A stretch of 26,237 nucleotides of DNA from Scytalidium lignicola (GCA_002812745.2 NCSJ02000470.1:1-26237); one strand, 5' to 3'. Positions 10,386 through 20,970 are shown, counted from the stretch's first letter. The notes: generated from the sequence alone by a model not told the origin. Program-made: numbers and translations.

Positions 10386-10395
10386 GGTTATGAGC
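10386..10395 (+). promoter_or_regulatory. Copia-2 primer binding site (half-tRNA iMet type)
   Basis: GGTTATGAGC directly follows the 5' LTR. Its complement GCTCATAACC matches the anticodon stem-loop of initiator methionine tRNA (CUCAUAA loop followed by CC). Copia-type elements that prime from a cleaved initiator tRNA use this internal site rather than the 3' CCA end. The tRNA sequence is recalled knowledge. Confidence 0.7.
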
Positions 10396-10440
10396 TTAGA
10401 AGCTTGTTATAAAGACTACATCTTCAAGCTCTAATTCAAC

Positions 10441-11330
10441 TATAACTAGAGGCCAAGGTCTTTTCAATGACTATTACCATAGCAAATACGGAGATATCAC
10501 AATTCTTAATAGCTAGAACTATACAAAGTTTAAGCATACTTGTGAAATGGCTCTTATAATCGTAAATACTATAGATATAGTCTTAAGAATTGACTTAAGA
10601 CCTAATGAAATCGTTAAAGGTTGTAAATAAAACTTAAGTGTTAACAAAGCCATCCAGATAATAACTAACTTTGTTACCCTTAGAATATAAAGTAATATTA
10701 CTACTAAACTTAAAAAGAAGAAGTTAAAAGAAGTTTAAAACTTATTAGCTAAATACAATTACTTTACAAACATTACTTATTAACTGTTAATAACGAATCA
10801 ATTCATAAAGGAAAAGTAGAATATGTAAACTAAAACCATCTAACAATTTATCAAGTAACTTAAGACATATNAAAAGCTAATTGAACAAAGGTATTACAGA
10901 TATAGAAATACAATCACAACTTCTTAACTCTTTTCTTGTAGACTTATTCTGGAAAATTACCCATCAACATATTTATCTCCAGAACTTTGAGTTAAAGAAG
11001 CTTATTACCTTCTTTGATACTAACTATAAACACTACAAGTCTACTTACATCTTTACAAACACTACACAAGCATTTGTTAACATTGTATAGTCTAAAGAAT
11101 CAAGATAACAAAGAGGAAGAAATAACAAATAAAGAGACAGATTAAGAAGTAATGGAAAAGGTTAAAAAAAGTAAGAAGAACTTTAATTCAAGATCTAAAG
11201 GCTAAGAAAAGGTAAATTCAGATTAATACCAGTTTTGCCTTAAGAAAGGTCACTTTATAAAAGACTGTAAACAATTTCAAAAAGCACAAGCTAAAGTAAG
11301 AGGTAATCAAAAGAATAAAACAAAGGAAGA
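10441..11330 (+). pseudogene. Copia-2 gag remnant with zinc knuckle
   Basis: Gag packages the element RNA into particles. An early segment near 10493-10520 reads GDITILNSQNYTKF, resembling the 'L-x-G-x-N-Y-x-x-W' start of copia gag proteins. An open piece at 10881-11087 includes LLNSFLVDLFWKI. A CCHC zinc knuckle follows at 11227-11271: Tyr (for Cys)-QF-Cys-LKKG-His-FIKD-Cys, with the first cysteine lost by a G-to-A change. The frame shifts at least twice, once near the N at 10871 and once between 11090 and 11227, so it is not translatable. No initiator ATG can be set with confidence. Confidence 0.75.
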
Positions 11331-14300
11331 GCATATAAATACAATCATACATCTACTTCTCCTAGACAATGACAATAACAATTATTACCTTTACATTACA
11401 ATTGCTAAATCTGAGAGAATCCAGTTTACTATAACCACAAACTCATTTACCTTATAGATTATAAACTCTAGTATTACTAAGTACTTTACTAACTTTATTA
11501 AAGATTTTATCAAGCTTATAAAACGTTAGATTACTCCTAAGACAATTATAATTGCTAATAGAATAACTGTTAAGGTTTTAGGACATAAAGAAGTTCAGAT
11601 TAAAATAACAAAAAGTATAATTCATATAAACTAAATATAATACATACTTAAACTCAATTGTAAATTGTTATTTACTAGTATACTCAATGATATCAATGTT
11701 AAGATTATCCTTAAGCATAAGAAAACTATAACAACCAAAGATAACTGTATTATCTTTGAAAGAGTATTTATAAATGGTTTATATTGTATAAACTAAGTAC
11801 TTAAATCAATATATACAATTATTATACTTATAAAAGACTTTGAAGTCATTCCTTTAAACCTAAATTATAAACTATAGTATAAATGTCTAGGCTATACTAA
11901 TTACCACAACGTAAATGCTATGTTAAAGAGTATTACAAGTGTAGACTTCTATAAACCTAAGGCAAACAAACAATTACCNAAAAAAGATTACTTATAAAGC
12001 TTATTTAACTAGAAGAATAAAGGAATCCTTCTACAAGAAGACAAATACTAAAACTAATATTAAAGGACAACGTCTATATACTATAATATCTTAAGAATCA
12101 AGTCACAAAGTATTAAAAGGTACAAATACTTCCTTCTAGTCACAAATAACACTATCTGTTACACTTGAATAAGATTCTTATAGATTAAAGAATTAGTAAA
12201 AGTCTATCAAGCCTTTAAGGAATTACTTTTACAAATTAAACAAGAGTATAATACCAAAGTAGTATATGTACAAGCTAATAACAAAAGAAGTAAGTTCAAA
12301 GAGATATTTAAACAGTTTCTATTAAGCTTAAGGATTTAACTTAAACTATTATCACCTTATAAATACTCTTTAAATAGAGTTATTAAATGTATAATGCAAA
12401 CTATTAACAAATTTACTAGATCTATATTATATCAAGTTAAATTATTATATAGATTCTGGTGTTATACAACACAATATACTATATAGCTCAGAAATCGAAT
12501 TCTAACTATAACATTACCTTATAGATTATACTCTTAAACTATAACCTCTTACAAAGTATATCTTAATCATAAACTAAACTTATTACAATTACAAGTATTC
12601 AGATATACTACTTATAACTTCAAACCGAAAAAACTACAATCAAACACATAAACACTAAGAATACAAAGCAAATTCATATATATAAGTTAAGATTCCACAT
12701 TTATAATTATACTTGTAAACCTACAAACCTACAAAGAACATTATACTGTTAATATCAATGTCCATAAGTATATATTCCTTAAAGTTACAAGTATTACTAA
12801 TAAACCAGTAAGACATAAAGACTTAACTGTTAAAAATCACTTTATAAAGAAACTTATAAATCCTTCACTTATAATTCTTCTAGAAGTTGAAGATCAACCT
12901 GTTATTGAACAAGAAGAACATTTTACAACTATTGTTAAACAATCAAAAACATTATACACTTCAATAGAAAACTCCTTAGAAAAGTTAAGCAATAGCACAA
13001 TTAGAATTAATACTGAAAAGGCTGTAAAGCTTAAGGTTAGGATAAGAGAGCTAACCAGTACACATCAGGTTGTAAAACCTCAGGTCAATAGACTAAATGC
13101 TTTGGTAAAGTTAAAAGCTCTTGTAATAAGTAAGAGACATTATAAATGTAAAGATACCCTTAATCCAGAGATATTCAAGTCTACTAGGTCAAGGAGACAC
13201 CTTAAGAGAACTGTCTTTTCAGATAGTATAACTATGATAATTACAAAACTCCAAAAGAGTTACTCTATGCCATTTGAGATCTTTACAACCTAAGAAGCAT
13301 TGAAAAGAGACCTTGACAAATAGAAGGAAGTAATTCTCTTGGAATTATAATCATTAAAGTATATGCATACATTTTCTATCATCAAGAGACCTTAGAATCA
13401 CAAGATCATAAGTTGCAAATGGGTATATAAAGACAAATTCAACGATAAAGAAGAGTTATCATATTATAAAGTACATCTAGCAATTAAAGGTTTTGAACAA
13501 GTTTACAGAGTAGACTATACAGAAACCTTCATGTTAATAGTAAAGTATATATCTGTAAGAACTACTCTAGCTGTAACAACGGCCAAAGGCTTAGAAATAC
13601 ATCAAGTGAATGTTGACATAGCCTTCTTAAACCCTTACTTACCAGAGGAAATATATATAAAGATCCTAGAGTACTTTGAATAGCTAGATCCATCCGTAGA
13701 CTTATCAGAATATTGTTTACAGCTTTACAAGTCACTTTACAGACTGAAACAAGCCCTTAGAACATGGTTCAAGGATGTGAACACATACTTTGAGAGTATT
13801 AACTTCAAACTATCAGTTGCAAACCTTAATCTTTACATGAAAGACAGAATATATATTCTGTTATTTGTTAACAATATGTTAATTATAAAAGACCTTTATA
13901 AGATAATGCACACCAAATCTCAGATATTCAAATAGTAGAAGTGTAAAGATTTAGGGGAAATAAAGCTATTCATCAGTTTTAAAATCAAACACAATTGTAA
14001 AGCTAAATCTTTACACCTTTACTAAATACTATATATCACCAAGCTTTTAAAGCATTTCAAGATATCAAATTATAACCCAATCAAACTACTTATACCCCTT
14101 AGAACCATTCTATCCTGAATTGATGAATTAGACCTAGAGATTATAACCAAGGATAACTGTTATCAATTATTAGAACCCTTAAAGAAGACATTATATTAAT
14201 AACTTGTAAGATCACTTATTTACTTGTCAAATTGTATATGTCTAGACATAAGTTATACAGTCAATCAATTAACTAGGCATATGTTAAACTCATATGTTCT

Positions 14301-14904
14301 ACACCTCCAATATGCCAAACAAGTATTACAATATCTGAAAGGAACAATCAGTTATAAGATAACCTATTTGGCCAGCCTGCAAAAGAACTTAAGAACCCAC
14401 AAGATGTCTTTACAAACTGCAAACCCTTACGCTTTGTACAATGACGCTACATGGGGAACTGAAGGTGACAAGAAGTCATTTAACGGATGGGCTATAACCA
14501 GAGTTAGGGGAGCTGTATTATGGGTAGCCTAACGTTAAAAATCGACTGCGTTAAGCTTTATGGAAGTTGAATTTATATTAGCAAGCAAGGCTTCCAAGGA
14601 AGTAGCATGGCTAGAGAAATTGAATAAGGATTTAAAGGAAGAATTTCCTTACCCTCCAACACTTTATACTGACAATATAAGAGCTGTAGAATTCATTCAT
14701 GACAATAAGTTTCACAAGAAAGCCAAGCATATTAATATACAATTTAATTATATTTGATCCAATATAGTAAAAGCTAATAGACTCTTAGTAGAGTACATTC
14801 CTAGAGTTGACCAACTAGCAGATATACTCACTAAGCAACTACCTACAGAACAATTCCAAAAACATCTTCGTACATTAGGAATTAGTGAATTCCATCAAAT
14901 TTAG
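11331..14904 (+). pseudogene. Copia-2 pol remnant: protease, integrase, RT, RNase H
   Basis: Domain order is that of Ty1/copia. Protease near 11430-11640 has its D-S/T-G site changed (IINSSITKY). The integrase zinc finger near 11870-11910 reads KCLGYTNYHNV, with the usual His of 'LGH' now Tyr. The integrase core follows to about 12560. A linker (open piece 13102-13290) leads to RT from about 13350: CKWVYKDKF, VNVDIAFLN near 13604, SLYRLKQA near 13735, and YxDD as Phe-Val-Asn-Asn at 13864-13875. RNase H: YNDATWG near 14436, MEVEFILASKASKEVAWL at 14560, LYTDN near 14674, KHINIQFNYI, and DQLADILTKQLP near 14810. The stop at 14902-14904 is probably the natural end. In-frame TAA and TAG replace Gln or Trp, and a TGA at 14755 replaces a probable Arg. 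Confidence 0.92.
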
Positions 14905-15169
14905 GCTAAGAAAGCACTGTAGAGAGTTGGAGCTAGCTATTTGAAGATGCCAGAAGTACTCTTGTACCATAACACAATACAATAATCGAACTCCTCCACT
15001 GGGGGAGAGGTAGAACCTGTAGATCTGTAGAATGATCAAACTCCACTGGAGATGTAGACGTTATAAACCGTACACTTGTTGTAGGAGTTAATGAGGCTCA
15101 AAACCAACTGTAAATTGCACTTACACATACATATTACGCTGTACAAGAGAGATAGCAATTACAATGTAT
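14905..15169 (+). other. Copia-2 3' untranslated region
   Basis: Non-coding and less AT-rich than the 5' half of the element. It holds two imperfect copies of a motif, TCGAACTCCTCCACTGG near 14987 and TCAAACTCCACTGG near 15034, each followed by a GGAG and a GTAG-rich tail. Their role is unknown. Confidence 0.6.
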
Positions 15170-15176
15170 GAGGGAG
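15170..15176 (+). promoter_or_regulatory. Copia-2 polypurine tract
   Basis: GAGGGAG directly abuts the TG of the 3' LTR, the position expected for the plus-strand DNA primer. Copia-1 has a similar ATGAGGG before its LTR. Confidence 0.75.
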
Positions 15177-15367
15177 TGTCAAAGATATTACTTATGTAAT
15201 TGGCGTTAGCCAATCATAGCTGTAGGAAGCTTACGGTCGGTAAAGTGCAGAGTTTTACCGGTTTACCCCTTTATACTGTACATCAGAGAATTGAGCAGCG
15301 AATAGAGTCTCTGTACCATACAATTTGTATGCGTAGTAGCCTAATCCCTGCGCCATAACCTCTGACA
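15177..15367 (+). repeat. Copia-2 3' LTR
   Basis: 191 bp, TGTCAAAG...CTCTGACA, followed by the target duplication ACCTT at 15368-15372. It keeps C or G at 22 of the roughly 25 sites that differ from the 5' LTR, so it is the better copy of the original sequence. Confidence 0.95.
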
Positions 15368-15372
15368 ACCTT

Positions 15373-15476
15373 ATAGACTTACGTTAGTCACGTGACCTAA
15401 CCCCTTGTTTGATCATCAACTCTTTATAAGTTATCCTTTCAATACTTATCAAACTATAACAATAAGAGTTATAATA
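15373..15476 (-). repeat. Chromovirus LTR2, right part
   Basis: It continues LTR2 after the Copia-2 insertion and carries the palindrome GTCACGTGAC at 15387-15396. It ends TTATAATA at 15476, matching the TTATAACA end of LTR4. Unit B pol sequence starts immediately after it, with no 3' untranslated region or chromodomain. Confidence 0.8.
15387..15396. promoter_or_regulatory. GTCACGTGAC palindrome in LTR2
   Basis: Perfect 10-bp palindrome containing the E-box CACGTG, a core bound by fungal bHLH factors of the Cbf1 type. It is kept in three of four array LTRs. Confidence 0.4.
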
Positions 15477-15765
15477 CTTATACTATAATTTATTATAATC
15501 AGATTAGTATTTCAATAAGTTAAAGCATTTTATAAGGTCTTTACTTTGAGTTCTTCACCCTTTTGCAAGTATTATATTCCTTAATTACTTCCTTTACTAT
15601 TTATCTTATTCAGTATAAATAATAATTCTTTTAGATTTTATAATAAGTTTATTTAACTTCAAAATGCTTATTCTATAGTAATATATACTATTCTCTTAAA
15701 AATTCCTTTAACAACTTCTTAAGAATATATAACTTCTTGTCCTTATATTATAATTTGTCAATTTG
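15477..15765 (-). pseudogene. Integrase N-terminal remnant of unit B (truncated)
   Basis: On the minus strand one frame gives the end of the HHCC zinc finger and the start of the core: VIKEYNTCKRVKNSK, then PYKML, LIEILI and IIV, fitting the gypsy 'C-x2-C ... GLLQPLPIP' pattern. The copy stops exactly where the core 'DFI' would begin and joins LTR2. Compared with unit A about 1.7 kb (integrase core, chromodomain and 3' region) is missing, so unit B lost its pol 3' end by deletion or recombination at the LTR border. Confidence 0.75.
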
Positions 15766-16290
15766 TTCTTATTAATCTTCTTTAAACCTATGTTCAGTAT
15801 CTTTTAAGTTTTCTTTAAATAGTTCATTCTGAATCTTATCAATCCAATCCTTATTAACTACTGTTAATATGGATATTAATTGTCCTTGATTATAAATGAT
15901 TCCTTCTTTATTATTTGTTAAGACTATTTATTATAAGCTTAACTTCTCTTTGTCTATATACTTTAGTTTTTGACTAAGAGTATTTACTTGTCCATTATTA
16001 GTCCCTTTAACATGTTAAATCCTAAAATCATATTTTAACAAGGTTTTTACTTACTTAACTTATCTTGTATTTAACTTCTTAAATATTATAAAATACTTTA
16101 AATTCATATGATCTGTTAGTATCTCTACTTATTCTCTTACCCTTGTTATATATATCCTTCATTTCCTTAGCATATTTACTATTACTAATAATTCTTTATT
16201 ATAAATAAGATAGTTTTACTTAGTTAAGCTAAATTTTCTTAAATGAAAAGTAGGTAGTTTCTAACNTTTTTTATTCATCTTATTAACTTA
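15766..16290 (-). pseudogene. RNase H and linker remnant of unit B
   Basis: Read on the minus strand from about 16250: KFSLTK, stop, NYLIYNKELLVIVNML, stop at the expected Trp, RIYITRVRE, then VEILTDHMNLKYFIIFKKLN, LLKYDFRI, HVKGTNNGQVNTLSQKLKYI. These are the hallmarks of Ty3/gypsy RNase H, including the TDHxNLxYF segment. The stops coincide with Gln and Trp positions. It continues into the linker before the integrase zinc finger. The enzyme would degrade the RNA strand during reverse transcription. Confidence 0.85.
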
Positions 16291-16499
16291 GAATTATACT
16301 TAGAGTATAATCTAATACATTTGTTTTAATTTGAACAAGTCTTTTTAAGTTAAAGATTCTAAGACTTTAGTCTTTTTTAAAAGCTTCTTTAATTATGTTA
16401 AATACNTTTTTATTATTCCTTTTCCTATTCATATAGTATATTCTTTTTGGTTAACTTGGTTAATAATAATACTATTCTTAAATAATTCCTTATAAATTT

Positions 16500-17110
16500 T
16501 TGATAATAATTTATAAAGCTTAAAAAGCTTTGTAATTCTTTAATTATTTTAAGTTTTACTTATTCCTTGATAACTTTAGTTTTCTCCTTAATTATCCTAA
16601 CCTTATTATATATTATAATATATCTTAAAAACTATACTTCTATTTTATAGAATTTGCATTTCCTTAGCTTATATCAAAAGCTTACTTTTTATAATGCTTT
16701 AAGAATAATTTTCATATAGATTTTATATTCTTTTAATGTCTTTAAGTATATTAAGATATTGTTTAAATATGTTATTGTAAACTTTTCTAAGTATTCTCTA
16801 ATAACCTTATTCACAATCCTTTGTATTATAACAAGTATGTTTGTTAATCTAAATAGTATGACTAATAGCTTATATAACTTATATTTAATCTTAATAACAA
16901 CTTTTTTATTCATCCTCTTCCTTTATTCTAATAAAGTTAAATGTTAACTATAAATCTAACTTTATAAAGAGCTTAATACCCTTAAGCTTATCTTTAGTAG
17001 TTTTTATTAATAACAATGGATATTAGTCCTTGATTATTCCTTTGTTTAAACCTTTGTAATCCTTGTAAAACTTATCTTTTAAGTCATTTAATTTCTTTAC
17101 AAATAATAAT
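16500..17110 (-). pseudogene. Reverse transcriptase remnant of unit B
   Basis: The 5' part near 16925-17000 reads KDKLKGIKLFIKLDL, then FNFIRIKEEDE, the A and B motif region of gypsy RT. An open piece at 16689-16913 carries KYKLYKLLVILFRLTN, REYLEKFTITYLNNILIYLK and the thumb start. The catalytic YLDD is Tyr-Leu-Asn-Asn at 16758-16769: both aspartates have become Asn. Unit A lacks this domain altogether. The plus-strand open stretch 16759-16947 is only the shadow of this gene. Further pol sequence to about 16290 is in stops and includes single Ns at 16266 and 16406. Confidence 0.88.
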
Positions 17111-19383
17111 AATACTCTTACTGAAGAGTTTAACTTCTAGTATAATCTTCTTTTAACTATTCTGTCTAATTAATCCTTTATTACCTTATCTTCTGCTATT
17201 ATAATCAAGTATACTAACTTAAATAGTAGTTAGAATTCTTCTTTAAAGTTAATCTTATAATCTTACAACTAATATTCTAATAATGTTAAGTCTTCTAGTC
17301 TTTCTTTAAACAGCTTTATTTATTCCTTATATTCTTTAAGAATATACTTAAGACCTTTGTCTTAACTTGACTAATCTAAAATCAAACTGATTTTTACATC
17401 CTTAATCTCAAGCTAACTAAATTCAATTATATGAATAATTCATAGTTTTCTAACCTTTATTACTTTTGTTAATACCTCTTATAATAATTCTTATAAAAAC
17501 TTTATAATCTCTTCTTATTAGTTAATCTTTAAATTACTTCCTTATATTTAAAGTATTCTTAAGATTATTTTAAAGTTCTTAATATAAGTTATATCAAATA
17601 CTATTTTTTCTTAATAATTAGCTTTAACCTTCATAGTTACTAACTTTATTTTTACTTTAACATTTCTTGTTATAAGAGAATTATCTACAAGTTTAATCAG
17701 ATAACCATAATCCTTAACTTAAGTATTTATATTTAATTTTACCATTATATCTAATGTTATAAAATTTTTTACAACTCTAAAATTTATTAATACTTTAACC
17801 TTTTGTCCAGTTATTTTAACTTTTAAAAATAACATATTCTCATTAAGAGCTTTAAGTCTTAATTCTCTAACTATTCTCTTTTTCACATTATCAATAGTTT
17901 ATCCTTGATTATCTACTAAGTCTAATGATTATAGTCAACTTCTTTACTATTCCTCTTCTACTTCATTTTCCATAGTTCTTAAGGCTTTATCTTAAATTCT
18001 GTTTATCTTATCATTATTAATACTTAATATTATTACTTCTGCTTTAAGATCTAGAAACTTATCTAGTTCTTCTTATACTCTTGCTTAATAATCTATGACT
18101 AATCTTAGTATCCATCTAATACTTCTTACTAGTAGATTTTCCTTACTTAGGATATTATTACTTATTTTATACTCAAATACTCAAGTTCTTATTAATAGTT
18201 TATGTTTTTTCTAAACAAATTAATTAAAGGTTTTTTCATCTAGTATTTACTAGTTAAATCTTAACAAGTAATCTTATTTACTAACTTTAAGTAACCTTAA
18301 CATTACTTCTTATGAACATAACTTACTTTAAGTAAACTTAATAGTTTTATAACTTCTTTTAATGATTAATACTAAGTTATCTTAATCATAGTATAAATTG
18401 TTAGTTGTTTTAGTTTCTTATTAAAAGATCTTATCATTACTTTCCCTTAAAAAGTATATAATTCTCTAACATCTTAAATACTTAATTTTAATCCGATAAT
18501 ATACTCTTAACTAAAGTTATTCCTTAACATCAAGTACTTCCTTTATAATATCCCCTTTTAAATACATTTTAAGATTCTTAAAAATCCTTATACCAAGTAT
18601 ATTAATTTAAACTTTTTCATAATTTAATAATAATAATTCTTGCTTAAGAATACTTATAACACTTATACTTATAATTATTATTTGTTTTCCTGTATCCTTG
18701 TAATTACTAGTAAAATGCTTAAGAAGTCTATATTTAAAATATAACTTCCTTTCCTTTTAGTCTTTTAATTTCTCAAAGTTAATTCTAAACAAATTCCTTT
18801 TTCCTTTAAGCTTTTAATTCTTGCCTTTTTAGGATTTTCCTTTTCTTATTATATCAAGGTCTATAAGATCTTCTTATAGTTATAATCTCTTTACTTGATT
18901 GTTGTTTTTACTTATAAAGTAAGATAATCCCTTCTTATCCAATTTNCTTTTTGTATAATTGATTTTTAATTTCAATATATTAATTAATCAAGGTTTCTAA
19001 GTCTAAGATTAATGCCCTTTAATATAGTTTATTATATATTTCATCCTTTAGTCCTCTTTTGTACTGTATAATAAGGGCTTTCTTATTCTAGTTTATTCTA
19101 ACTAAATATTATTTAAACAAAGTAGTATAATTATTAATAATTCTTGTTTGCTTAAGATAATAAAAATATTACTCTACATTTCTCTATTTATTAATGTCTT
19201 TAAATAACCTTTAAGTTCTTTTATATATTTATTATAACTATTAAAGAGTTTTCAGGTTTCCTCATTAATTAAATCTCTTATATAATTAAAGTAATCATTT
19301 AAAAATAGTTAAAACCAATTTGTTATAATTTCTTTAAGGTATAATACTACTTACAACATCCTTTATATGTTATTTATAAATAC
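17111..19383 (-). pseudogene. Protease and gag C-terminal region of unit B
   Basis: About 2.3 kb lies between the RT start and the readable gag N-terminus. By element order it should hold protease and the gag zinc-knuckle region. It is colinear with unit A (7675-9950), which shows it is element sequence, but I could not read convincing motifs on either strand because of dense stops. An N at 18946 interrupts it. Confidence 0.55.
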
Positions 19384-19713
19384 TTACTTATTTAATACTA
19401 AATACATTCTTATTTGTACTAAGTATACTTTAAGCTTATTCTTATCTTTATAAAAGAAGTCTAGTTTAACTACTCTTACTTCTCCTTCTAATAATCTTCT
19501 AACATTACTTATAACAGATGTTGATAGTCTAGGTAGTAAAGTTAGTAGTCCTGGTGATAATTCTCCTAAAGGTCTTTTGACTACTAATCTAACTAATGAT
19601 TTAACTTGTACTGAGTTTATAACGTTATCTTCTGAATCAACTTCTTCACTTAAGCTTTTACTTATTAAACTTTCTTTAGAACTTTCTTCAGAGTTGTCTT
19701 CTAAACTAATCAT
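19384..19713 (-). pseudogene. Gag N-terminus of unit B
   Basis: An open stretch of 109 residues starts with ATG at 19711-19713 and ends in a stop. The start is acidic and serine-rich (SLEDNSEESSKESL), followed by a variable part and the segment VKLDFFYKDKNKLKVYLVQIR. The same order and the near-identical FYKDKxKLKxYLVQ core occur in the gag of element D near 22030-22090, which identifies it as chromovirus gag. In D the protein continues for several hundred residues, so this is only the N-terminal part. It is one of the less mutated pieces of the array. Confidence 0.75.
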
Positions 19714-19777
19714 TATATCTTTGTTTAATACTTGTTTAGGTTTAACACAACTTGCTTTTATATAATAATATTCAAAA
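19714..19777 (-). promoter_or_regulatory. Unit B leader with putative self-primer binding site
   Basis: The minus strand starts TTTTGAATATTATTATATAAAAG directly after LTR3, with no recognisable tRNA primer site. TTGAATAT (19768-19775) pairs, with one mutable position, to ATGTTCAA inside LTR3 (19912-19919). Confidence 0.4.
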
Positions 19778-20111
19778 TGTTACAAGGCTTCTTATAGTAT
19801 AATCATATAAGGTAAGTTTAGTCATTCTCACAAGGTTTATATAGAAGTAAGGTGTTTATAATTATAGTAAATAAGTATATATAATAAAGTTATAACTTAA
19901 GTTGAACATAAGGTTCTTAACTAAAACTTTAAAGAATATGTTCTTATATAAACAAATGAGTATAGCCTTGTATAGCCAGTATAACTTCAATACTCCCTTA
20001 TATGCCTTATACTACTTGCATGAGTCACGTGACCTAGCACTCTGCCGTCCATGGACATTCCATAGGCTGCTTCCTGGCGCTTATCAGGTTGTGACGGTAA
20101 AAACCATAACA
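19778..20111 (-). repeat. Chromovirus LTR3 (least mutated copy, diverged middle)
   Basis: It starts TGTTACAAGG and ends CCATAACA. Its left part aligns with LTR4. From about 19955 to 20105 it is much less AT-rich, yet it still aligns through the CACGTG palindrome and the CTTATCAGGTTGTGACGGTAA tail (CTTATCAAGTTATAACAGTAA in LTR4). It probably shows what the LTR looked like before mutation, or it is a related variant. The plus-strand open stretch 19902-20135 lies inside it and is not called. Confidence 0.75.
20024..20033. promoter_or_regulatory. GTCACGTGAC palindrome in LTR3
   Basis: The same 10-bp palindrome as in LTR2 and LTR4, flanked by the shared 'TGACCTA' context. Confidence 0.4.
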
Positions 20112-20798
20112 TTATCCTTATTGAATATTATCTGAATAAGGTAATATAATCATTAATAATCCTTGTTTGTTTAAAGTAATAAAAGTANTTTTTTTGTANT
20201 TTTTTTCTTTATCAATGTCTTTAAATAACTTGTTAAGTTCTTTTACATATTCATTATAACTATTAAAAAGTTTTTAAGTTTTTTATTAATTAAATCTTTT
20301 ATATAATTGAAATAATCATTTAAGAATGGTTAAAACCAATTTGTTATAATTCCTTTAAAGTATAATATTATTCATAACATCCTTTGTATATTATTTATAA
20401 ATGCTTGCTTATTTAACATTAAATATGTTCTTGTTTATATTAAGTATACTTTAAACTTGTTCTTATCTTTATAAAAGAAGTTTAGTTTAGTTATTCTTAC
20501 TTCTCCTCTTAACAGTCTTTTAATATTACTTATAATAATTATTAATAATCTAAGTAATAAAACTGATAATTTTAATAAATGTTCTCTTAAAGGTCCTTTA
20601 ATTATTAATCTAACTAGTAATTTAACTTGTGTTAAGTTTATAACTTTATCCTTTAAATTAACTTCTTTATTTAAGCTTTTACTTATTAAACTTTCTTTAG
20701 AACTTTCTTTAGAACTTTCTTCTAAATTAATTATTATATCTTTGTTTAATACTTGTTCAAGTCTAACATAACTTACTTTTATATAATAATATTCAAAA
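20112..20798 (-). pseudogene. Unit C: gag 5' fragment between LTR3 and LTR4
   Basis: 687 bp that align along their whole length with unit B 19095-19777, the gag start region, but are more AT-mutated, with the open frame lost. Two Ns sit next to T runs at 20188 and 20199. There is no pol. Together with LTR3 or LTR4 it looks like a roughly 1-kb tandem duplication of 'gag start plus LTR', or a unit with a very large internal deletion. Confidence 0.75.
20789..20796 (-). promoter_or_regulatory. Putative self-primer binding site next to LTR4
   Basis: TTGAATAT on the minus strand starts two bases inside LTR4 and is the reverse complement of ATATTCAA at the predicted transcript start of the same LTR. 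The arrangement resembles the self-priming of Tf1/sushi chromoviruses. Only 8 nt match. Confidence 0.4.
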
Positions 20799-20932
20799 TG
20801 TTATAAGACTTCTTATAACATAATCATATAAAGTAAGTTAAGTTATTCTTATAAAGTTTATATAAAAGTAAAGTGTTTATAATTATAATAAACAAGTATA
20901 TATAGTAAAGTTGTAACTTAAGTTGAATATAA

Positions 20933-20970
20933 AGTTCTTAATTAAAGTTTAAAGAATATGTTCTTATATA
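20933..20970 (-). promoter_or_regulatory. LTR4 TATA box and putative transcript start
   Basis: The minus strand carries TATATAAG (complement of 20963-20970). After 22 nt comes ATATTCAA (complement of 20933-20940), at a normal TATA-to-start distance. The latter is exactly complementary to TTGAATAT just inside the LTR (complement of 20789-20796). Confidence 0.45.

Larger units (their letters stand above)
10195..15367 (+). mobile_element. Copia-2: complete nested Ty1/copia element
   Basis: A 5173-bp structurally complete element: 191-bp LTRs with TGTCA...TGACA ends, a primer site directly after the 5' LTR, a gag-pol reading, a purine tract (GAGGGAG) next to the 3' LTR, and a perfect 5-bp duplication ACCTT (10190-10194 and 15368-15372). 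It sits inside LTR2 of the chromovirus array, so it is younger than the array. Pol keeps one frame for most of its length, but stops and a missing YxDD make it non-autonomous now. The 3' third is visibly less AT-shifted than the 5' part. Confidence 0.95.

Noticed and set aside
19902..20135. 77-codon plus-strand open stretch
   Set aside because: It covers LTR3 on the antisense side and runs across the LTR border; it is kept open only because that LTR patch is less mutated.
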